The position numbers were made by a program, and so were the translations under genes. 64,000 nucleotides of DNA from Luteibacter sp. 9135 (GTDB lineage: Bacteria > Pseudomonadota > Gammaproteobacteria > Xanthomonadales > Rhodanobacteraceae). The notes under the pieces were generated by a model, which worked only from the letters and a program-made list of their open reading frames with translations, ran no database searches and was not told where the DNA came from. Positions 58,547 through 64,000 of the stretch are shown in pieces. Positions within the stretch are counted from its first letter, which is position 1; every line of letters starts with the position of its first letter. The stretch spans positions 744,001 through 808,000 of the forward strand of contig NZ_JQNB01000001.1 in the NCBI RefSeq assembly GCF_000745005.1, given 5' to 3'.

Positions 58547-60662
58547 GGGCGATCTCCTTGCTGAGCGGCATATCGGGCATGTAGGCGGCGAGGACGGATT
58601 CCCCGTCGAGCAGGGCCATGCGCACCAGGTGCAGGTGGGCCAGCAGGTACTGAGTACCCTCGTGCTCACCGACGCCGGCGATAGCCGTGGCGACCGCGTC
58701 CCGCGCGAGCAGATAGCCGTCGGCGTCGGGTTTCTCGTAGAAACGGGCCAGGGTACGCAGCGTGTCCTGCAGGTACGGACGCAGGGCGGCCGGGACATCC
58801 CGACGCGCGATGTCGTGACGCAGTTCGATCAACGCCCGTCCCGTCTCGTGCACCGCCAGGGCCCATGCGATCAGCGTGCGCGAGTCGGCACTGCCCGGCT
58901 CCGTCTGGGCGACCACCTGACTGACCAGGTCGTGATTGACGCTCTCGAACCGGTGGCGAAGGCCGGGCAACGGGGCCTCCGCGGCGAGCGCGACCTGCCC
59001 ACGCAGGCGTGCCAGCTGGCGCCGCCGCAACCAGGCGCTGCCGATCGCGGGCGGAATGACTACGAACGACACCGCCGCGGCGCCCAACCCAACGACCTGC
59101 GCGATGGCGTCGTTGATGAAATGCGCCGGGTCGTACACCTGCACGTTCTTCAGCGTGAGGATGTAGGCAAAGCCCATGGCCCAGCCCAGGCCGTAGGATG
59201 CGAAGCGTCGGGTCATCATGAGCACCAGGCCAACGGCCAGGAACGGCGCCACGCCGACCACCAGCAGGCCGTAGCCATCCAGGCGCGTAAGGACGAAGAA
59301 CTCGCAGATGAAGCCCAGCACCATGCCCGAGAGGTAGCCGAGCATGACCTGCCAGGTCACCCGCGTCGGGTTGGGTGTGGTGGCGAACAAGCCAGCGAAC
59401 ACCGTGGCGAGCAACATGGCACTGGAACCCAGCGGCCAGGCGCTGGCCACCCAGAACGCCCCCAGCACCAGCATGGTCAGCGTTGTGCGGAACGTTGCCA
59501 GGCCGGCGCCGAGGAAGTCGTTGCCGCGATCGAAGCGCACTCGCTCCGCAGCGCCGTTGCTCACCCGTGGCGTCTGCAACGAGGCGGCCGTATCGACATA
59601 GTCGTAAAGCTCGTCGACGAAACGGGCCAGCAGCGACGCGCCGGTGTCGAAATCGCGAATGTCCTGCGAATCGGCCAGCGCAGCGCGTTGTGCCGGGGTG
59701 TTCGTCCGCATCGTGTCGCGCGCCGCCACCAGGCGCGGCAACAGCACGCGCGCGGCGGCGCCGGCCTCGATGGGCGCGTCGAGAGCGTCGCCGATCGGCG
59801 TGTACAGGCGCATCAACGCCTGTGCGGTCGCGTCGCGGTGCGCCCGCTTCAGCCGGTTGATCAGGTGGTGCAGCGACTGGAAGCTGGTAGACGCTGCCAT
59901 GAAACGCTGGTTGAACAGGCGCAGGTGGCTGCTGCGCGCGCGGGCTTCGGCGTCTTCGAAAATGACCGAGCTGCGAAGGTCTTCCAGCGTGACTGCAGCG
60001 CGCACGAAGCGCAGGTGGGCGTTCTCCATCGTGTCGCGGGCGATCGCCCCGGCCGTGCTGTCGCGCACGAAGCCAACGAAGTGCGCGAACTGCTCGCGCG
60101 CCGCGCGCCGCAAGACGTCGCGCATGCGGCTGGGGAACACCACATCGTTGACCACGCCGCTGACCATGAGGCCGAGCAGGACTTCACTGATACGCGCCCA
60201 CGACGAATCGAAGACGCCGGGCGGATTGTCGATCACGGGAATGGCGACGATGGCCGCCGTGTAACCCGCCAGCACGAAGGCATACGACTTGAAGTTGCGA
60301 TACAGCGTGGCGCCACCGGCACACACGCCGATCCACACCGACAGCGACAGCAGGAACAGGTCACGCGTCTGCGGAAAGGCGGCCACGATGACGATGGCCG
60401 CCGCGGCGCCGGTCAGCGTGCCGATCGCACGGTAGAAACTCTTGGCCAGCACCATGCCGGACTGGCGGTTGGCGACGATGATCGTCGTCAGCATCGCCGT
60501 GGACGGCGCCGGCAGGGCCAGGCGCATGGCTAGCCATCCGGTGAGAAAAAACGCGAGCAGGGTCTTGGCGACGAACAGCCAGACGTCGACTTCCTCGCGC
60601 AGCGTCTCGACCACGACCTGGCGCGTGGTGGGAGTGGCATGTTGCAGATCGATGGCGGACAT
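58536..60662 (-). CDS. FUSC-family inner-membrane transporter (AaeB-like)
   Basis: A 708-residue membrane protein made of two repeated halves, each with a cluster of about six helices (roughly 30-180 and 380-540) and a large soluble helical domain. The opening segment TLLAFFLTGWLAMRLALPAP with IIVANRQSGMVLAKSFYR, and the second-half NDFLGAGL...WVASAWPLGSSA block, are typical of FUSC/AaeB. E. coli AaeB exports aromatic acids such as p-hydroxybenzoate. The ATG at 60662 is preferred for its upstream GGGGG; a GTG at 60677 overlapping the marR stop codon is possible. Confidence 0.9.
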   Translation of the reverse strand: MSAIDLQHATPTTRQVVVETLREEVDVWLFVAKTLLAFFLTGWLAMRLALPAPSTAMLTTIIVANRQSGMVLAKSFYRAIGTLTGAAAAIVIVAAFPQTRDLFLLSLSVWIGVCAGGATLYRNFKSYAFVLAGYTAAIVAIPVIDNPPGVFDSSWARISEVLLGLMVSGVVNDVVFPSRMRDVLRRAAREQFAHFVGFVRDSTAGAIARDTMENAHLRFVRAAVTLEDLRSSVIFEDAEARARSSHLRLFNQRFMAASTSFQSLHHLINRLKRAHRDATAQALMRLYTPIGDALDAPIEAGAAARVLLPRLVAARDTMRTNTPAQRAALADSQDIRDFDTGASLLARFVDELYDYVDTAASLQTPRVSNGAAERVRFDRGNDFLGAGLATFRTTLTMLVLGAFWVASAWPLGSSAMLLATVFAGLFATTPNPTRVTWQVMLGYLSGMVLGFICEFFVLTRLDGYGLLVVGVAPFLAVGLVLMMTRRFASYGLGWAMGFAYILTLKNVQVYDPAHFINDAIAQVVGLGAAAVSFVVIPPAIGSAWLRRRQLARLRGQVALAAEAPLPGLRHRFESVNHDLVSQVVAQTEPGSADSRTLIAWALAVHETGRALIELRHDIARRDVPAALRPYLQDTLRTLARFYEKPDADGYLLARDAVATAIAGVGEHEGTQYLLAHLHLVRMALLDGESVLAAYMPDMPLSKEIAHAS

Positions 60663-60673
60663 GGGTGCCCCCG

Positions 60674-61165
60674 TCACTCCCCGAACCCGGCCAGCATCTT
60701 CTTGAGCAGGCGTTCCAGTTGCGTCTGTTCGGTGGCGTCGAGGTTACGAGTCTGGCGGTGAAGCAACGTGACGATGTCGGGGAGGAACTGGGTGATCGTG
60801 TTCAGCCCGACCGGCGTCAGGGTCAGGGTGACCTTGCGGCGATCCTCGTCGCTGCCGGCGCGGGCCACGTAGCCCTTCTCGCACAGCTGGGTGGTCAGCC
60901 GGGTGATGTTGGCCAGTTTCTCACCGGCCGCCTCGGCCAGCTGCGACGGGTTCATCGCGTTGTCGGGCGAGCCGTACAGCATCATCAGGATGTTGTATTC
61001 CGGATGGTTCAGCCCGTAGGGCTTCATCACCGCGTTGGCTTCGTCGTGCACCTGCTTGTAGAGGTGCTTGACCAGACGGACGAGCACGGCCGGCTGACGC
61101 GGGAACCCCGGGTATTTACGCAGAGTGACGTCGAGGCGTGCTTCGGTGCGGGCGAAATCGCTCAT
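60674..61165 (-). CDS. MarR-family transcriptional regulator
   Basis: A 163-residue winged-helix regulator. The recognition region LNHPEYNILMMLYGSPDNAM, then NPSQLAEAAGEKLANITRLT, and the wing DEDRRKVTLTLTPVGL define MarR. It is the first gene of the efflux operon and almost certainly controls it, as MarR-type sensors of phenolic acids often do. A strong promoter with an AT-rich flank lies directly upstream. Confidence 0.92.
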   Translation of the reverse strand: MSDFARTEARLDVTLRKYPGFPRQPAVLVRLVKHLYKQVHDEANAVMKPYGLNHPEYNILMMLYGSPDNAMNPSQLAEAAGEKLANITRLTTQLCEKGYVARAGSDEDRRKVTLTLTPVGLNTITQFLPDIVTLLHRQTRNLDATEQTQLERLLKKMLAGFGE

Positions 61166-61194
61166 GGGGAGGTCCGTGGACTGGATACCTCACA

Positions 61195-61222
61195 AGTATA
61201 TAGTTCATTTATGTATTATCAA
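61195..61222 (-). promoter_or_regulatory. promoter of the marR-efflux operon
   Basis: On the minus strand, TTGATA and TATACT are 16 bp apart, five of six matches to consensus in each. The segment is sharply AT-rich compared with its surroundings. An outer imperfect dyad (ATACCTCAC ... GTGAAGGTAT) brackets it, a plausible MarR binding site. Confidence 0.7.
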
Positions 61223-61355
61223 TAGGTGAAGGTATTGCAGGCGAAGGGGGCCGGTACGCATAAAGGGATTCGCTCATGCCGCACCAGATAAACGGCTCAG
61301 CAGCACCCTCTGGAAAAGCGTCCGGCCGTCCCCATTCTTGCGGCCAGGAGTCCGC

Positions 61356-61829
61356 ATGAACACGCCCCGTTCCGCCCTTTTCCTTCTTTTCGCGCTCGCG
61401 ACGATCATTCTCTTGGTTGGATGCCGGCGCCCCGCCACCGTGGGCGCCGCGCAGCCGGATGCCTCTGTCGCGGAGGTCGTTCACCGCGCCCAGGGCTCGC
61501 CGCCCGTGCAGAAGCCCAGCATCGAGATTATTTCCGCACGGGCCTTGGCGCGGGACTTTGCAAGCGATAGCGCTGCATCGACAAGGCGCTCAGCACGCCA
61601 GGTCGTCGAAGTCACCGGCGAGCTGGGAAACCTGGAGGCAGGTGGGGATGGCGTACCCGTGCTCACGTTGAGAGGCGGGGCGGGATTCAAGGATCCACGG
61701 TTCGTGCTGGACGCCGACGCCTGGCCGGACGTCTCCACCCTCAAGACCGGCGCGACGGTGAGACTGTCATGCCGGGATGGGTCCGAGAGCGCCGGTCAGG
61801 TGACCTTGAAGGCGTGCTCGCTGCTGTAG
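61356..61829 (+). CDS. putative OB-fold (tRNA_anti-like) lipoprotein
   Basis: A 157-residue protein. The signal peptide ends in the lipobox ILLVGC (Cys at about 23). The mature part has ARALARDFASDSAAST, VVEVTGELGNLEAG and a DPRFVLDADAWPDVSTLKTG block, ending GQVTLKACSLL. This pattern (xARxLxxxYxxN...V.VTG.v) is typical of the tRNA_anti-like OB-fold proteins of unknown function exported by many bacteria. The AGGAG ribosome-binding site at 61346-61350 supports the start. Confidence 0.7.
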   Translation: MNTPRSALFLLFALATIILLVGCRRPATVGAAQPDASVAEVVHRAQGSPPVQKPSIEIISARALARDFASDSAASTRRSARQVVEVTGELGNLEAGGDGVPVLTLRGGAGFKDPRFVLDADAWPDVSTLKTGATVRLSCRDGSESAGQVTLKACSLL

Positions 61830-61897
61830 GGCCCGACAAACACGAGGACGGCCCGATCCGCGTGGGCAGACCGGGCCGTCGGGTCGCAGTGACACGC

Positions 61898-62314
61898 TTA
61901 CTGCTTGAGCGGAACTGTCTCGAAACCACCGCCCTGCGGCGCGGCGTTCTGGGCCGGCTGCGATGCCGCCGGAGCAGCGCCTCGCACCGGAGCCGCGCCA
62001 CGGGCACCGCAGGTGTACGCACCCCAGTCCTGCGAGCCGCCGTTGGGTTCGCCCAGGGGCTTGATGGTGTCCGCGCCCATCTTTGCGGCCTCGTTGCGCG
62101 CGAGCACTTCGAGTTCGTCGCGGACCTTCAGGTCGTCGCGATCGATGGGGCCGACGCGGCTCTGCACGGACACCGTGACCTTGCCCTGGTCGCGGCAGCT
62201 GGACACGTCGCCGTTCCAGGCCGTGCGGACGTTGCGCGCGCTGTCGTCGAGCTTGATGCCCCACGAGCACGCGGAGAGGGCGAGCGGGACGAAGAGAACG
62301 AGGACCTTGCGCAT
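61898..62314 (-). CDS. DUF4156-like lipoprotein
   Basis: A 138-residue lipoprotein with signal peptide MRKVLVLFVPLALSACSWGI and lipobox LSAC. The mature part contains VRTAWNGDVSSCRDQGKVTV and LEVLARNEAAKMGADTIKPL, the usual DUF4156 pattern of an envelope protein with a conserved cysteine and an ALxxGADTI-type segment. It ends in an Ala/Gln-rich tail. Function unknown. Convergent with the OB-fold lipoprotein; a 9-bp inverted repeat (61847-61855 with 61872-61880) sits between them. Confidence 0.78.
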   Translation of the reverse strand: MRKVLVLFVPLALSACSWGIKLDDSARNVRTAWNGDVSSCRDQGKVTVSVQSRVGPIDRDDLKVRDELEVLARNEAAKMGADTIKPLGEPNGGSQDWGAYTCGARGAAPVRGAAPAASQPAQNAAPQGGGFETVPLKQ

Positions 62315-62403
62315 GGGTTGAGCTCCGGAAAAACGTTGGGGGGACATGCTAGCCAAATGCCGCGAAGGGCGCGATCTGAATCGACCGCACCCTTCGCTGG
62401 GGA

Positions 62404-64000
62404 TTACCGTGCCTTGGCCGCGGGCGGCGCCTTGGTCTTGCCCGCGCGTGCAGGTGCCGGCGCCGCGATGTCCTTCGCCGGCTGGCCGTCGGCGTCGATC
62501 ACGTGCACTTCGCCGAGGTTCAATGCGCGCACGGGGGCCTCGATCTTGCGCAGGTCACCGACGATGACCCAGGTCAGGGCGTCGGGACGGATGACGGCAG
62601 CGAGCGCGGCCTCGGCCTTGGCGCGGTCGACGCCTTCGATACGCGACTTCAACGTCTGCACGTAGTCGTCCGGGCGGCCGTAGATGAGGATGCCACTGAT
62701 GGCGCCCAGTACGGAGGACGTGGTCTCGAAGCTACCGGGCAACGCGCGGATGCGCTGCGCCTGGATGTTGCCGATTTCATCGGCCGTGAGCGGCTTCGGC
62801 CCGATGACAGCCTTGGCTTCCTTGAGGATTTCCGCCGCCGATTCGGCCGTCTTGTCGGTCTGCACCGGTGCGTAGAACAGCAGCGGACGCTGCCCCTGGG
62901 CATCGGAAAGCATGCTGCCCGCGCCGTACGCCCAACGTTTTTCCTCACGCAGGTTCATGTTGAGGCGCGAGGTGAACGTGCCGCCGAAGGCACCGTTGGC
63001 GATGCCCAGGTCCAGTGCGTCGGGCGCACGGGTGGAGGGCGCCAGCAGGCCGGCCAGGATCAGCGACTGCGGGGCGTCGGTGCGATTGACCAGGAAGACG
63101 CGCGGCTTCGGCTGGGCCGCCACCTGCCCGATATTCCTTGCCGGCACCGCCGTGGCGGGGGCCTGCCAGTCGCCGAAGACCGCATCCAGCCGCGGCAGGA
63201 TGTCGGCGAGCGTGGTGTCGCCAGCCACCACGATGCGCACGTTGTCGGGCCGCAGGTAGTCGCGCTGGAAGGTGGCGAGGTCCGCGGCGGTGAGCGAGGC
63301 AATGGCTTTTTTGGTACCGCTGCCCGTGAACGGGATGCCGTAGGCATGGTTGGCGCCGTAGAGCAGCGGCGGCAACGTGCGCAGCGCGAGGCCGGTGGGT
63401 TCGGTTTTTTCCTGCGCGATGCCGGCCATCCACTGGCCACGTACGCGCTCGATGTCGTCCGCCTTGAACGCAGGGTTGCGCGTGATGTCGGCGAACAGCG
63501 CGAGCGAGGGCGTGAGGTCGCTGTTGAGCGCGTTCAGGCCGACGCTGCAGGTATCCAGCGAGCAACTGGACGAGACGATGGCACCCAGGCGCTCCTTGCG
63601 CCGTGCCACTTCCACCGAATCGAGCGAGCGCGTGCTTTCTTCCAGCAGCGCGGAGGTGAAGCTGGCGGTGCCGAGCTTGCGGCCCTGGTCGGCTGCGTAG
63701 CCCGCGTTGAACAGGAGCAGCACCTGGGTCACCGGTACCGTGTGGCGCTCGGCCAGCACCACCTCGATGCCGTTCTTCAGCTTGCCCCGCTGGAGCGTGG
63801 GGAAGGACAGGTCGGGGAAGGTGTCCACCGACGGCACGCCCTTGCTGCGATCGACCTGGGACGCGCCGACGGCATAGGACCGTGCCGGCGGGGTGACGGC
63901 GGTGGGGCGGCCCGGCGATGTACCCAGGCCGGTTACCGCCTTGTCCTCGGCGGCGGGATCGAAGCCGGCTGCCGCAGGCAGGATGGTCAGCGTGTAGTCG
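62404..64000 (-). CDS. M16-family (insulinase/pitrilysin) zinc peptidase, C-terminal part
   Basis: The frame stays open to the right edge, giving 532 codons that represent the second half of a double-length M16B protein (usually about 950 residues). It begins DYTLTILPAAAGFDPAAEDK in the visible portion. The domain NGIEVVLAERHTVPVTQVLL...FNAGYAAD resembles the M16 core but lacks HxxEH, as expected for the inactive C-terminal half. REEKRWAYGAGSML is the conserved R/Y substrate-binding region. The tail is Ala/Lys/Pro-rich. The protein is probably periplasmic; its start and signal peptide are outside the window. Confidence 0.88.
   Translation of the reverse strand, partial: DYTLTILPAAAGFDPAAEDKAVTGLGTSPGRPTAVTPPARSYAVGASQVDRSKGVPSVDTFPDLSFPTLQRGKLKNGIEVVLAERHTVPVTQVLLLFNAGYAADQGRKLGTASFTSALLEESTRSLDSVEVARRKERLGAIVSSSCSLDTCSVGLNALNSDLTPSLALFADITRNPAFKADDIERVRGQWMAGIAQEKTEPTGLALRTLPPLLYGANHAYGIPFTGSGTKKAIASLTAADLATFQRDYLRPDNVRIVVAGDTTLADILPRLDAVFGDWQAPATAVPARNIGQVAAQPKPRVFLVNRTDAPQSLILAGLLAPSTRAPDALDLGIANGAFGGTFTSRLNMNLREEKRWAYGAGSMLSDAQGQRPLLFYAPVQTDKTAESAAEILKEAKAVIGPKPLTADEIGNIQAQRIRALPGSFETTSSVLGAISGILIYGRPDDYVQTLKSRIEGVDRAKAEAALAAVIRPDALTWVIVGDLRKIEAPVRALNLGEVHVIDADGQPAKDIAAPAPARAGKTKAPPAAKAR

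Noticed and set aside
57180..60533. 1117-codon plus-strand open frame across the efflux genes
   Set aside because: It is antisense to FUSC, DUF1656 and HlyD genes with clear family motifs, and its composition (His/Gln/Arg) is that of a shadow frame.
62362..62397. Intrinsic terminator after the M16 peptidase gene
   Set aside because: There is a 12-bp hairpin with one G-T pair, but no T-tract on the minus strand, so termination is unproven; it may be only an mRNA-end structure.

Overview
The window is GC-rich chromosomal DNA with densely packed genes, many joined by ATGA or GTGA overlaps. The gene set (secB-gpsA, rpmB-rpmG, a YcgL protein, glk beside a MalK-type ATPase, a hem/hmu iron locus, a cysteine-free L33, type II tdk, rep, rdgC, ttcA) fits a free-living gammaproteobacterium of the Xanthomonadales. 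Rhodanobacteraceae (Luteibacter/Dyella-like) is my best guess, inferred from gene content and not from any database search. I saw no rRNA, tRNA, CRISPR array, insertion sequence or prophage.

Left part (1-24 kb): the N-terminus of a FadL-like porin; a YcgL protein; a very large membrane-anchored ankyrin-repeat protein followed by a perfect REP-type inverted pair; a KefB/C-type antiporter; hemB; and a complete haem-uptake operon (TonB receptor, HmuS, HmuT, HmuU, HmuV) led by a perfect Fur-like palindrome. Next come a MalK/UgpC-type ATPase divergent from glucokinase, with a LacI-type palindrome between them, a RelE/HigB-type toxin-antitoxin pair, a SNF2 helicase, gpsA-secB, rpmB-rpmG and a fatty-acid desaturase.

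Middle (23.7-38.5 kb): a four-gene Gld-like ABC cassette; mutM; an unrecognised gene with tdk; rep; twin AI-2E-type permeases; an acid-phosphatase lipoprotein; an apparent small RNA with its own promoter and terminator; a lipoprotein with no nearby stop codon; and plsB.

Right part (38.6-64 kb): the most unusual region. Three paralogous proteins of 1051, 1137 and 1065 residues lie on the same strand, each separated from the next by unrelated single-copy genes (ubiE; an M1 aminopeptidase and an alpha/beta hydrolase). Their layout resembles the large dermonecrotic-toxin-like (DUF6543-type) proteins of pseudomonads. Each has its own upstream element with the same two boxes at nearly the same spacing, which suggests gene-plus-promoter units dispersed by duplication and possibly co-regulated. 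After them come a YgjP-like metallopeptidase, rdgC, an aromatic/aspartate aminotransferase, ttcA, small YdcH and GNAT genes, a MarR-controlled AaeXAB-like efflux operon, two small lipoproteins, and the C-terminal half of an M16 peptidase running off the right edge.

Functional themes are haem acquisition and synthesis, glycerolipid synthesis (gpsA, plsB, desaturase), DNA repair and recombination (mutM, rep, rdgC, SNF2), and a family of candidate effector/toxin proteins.
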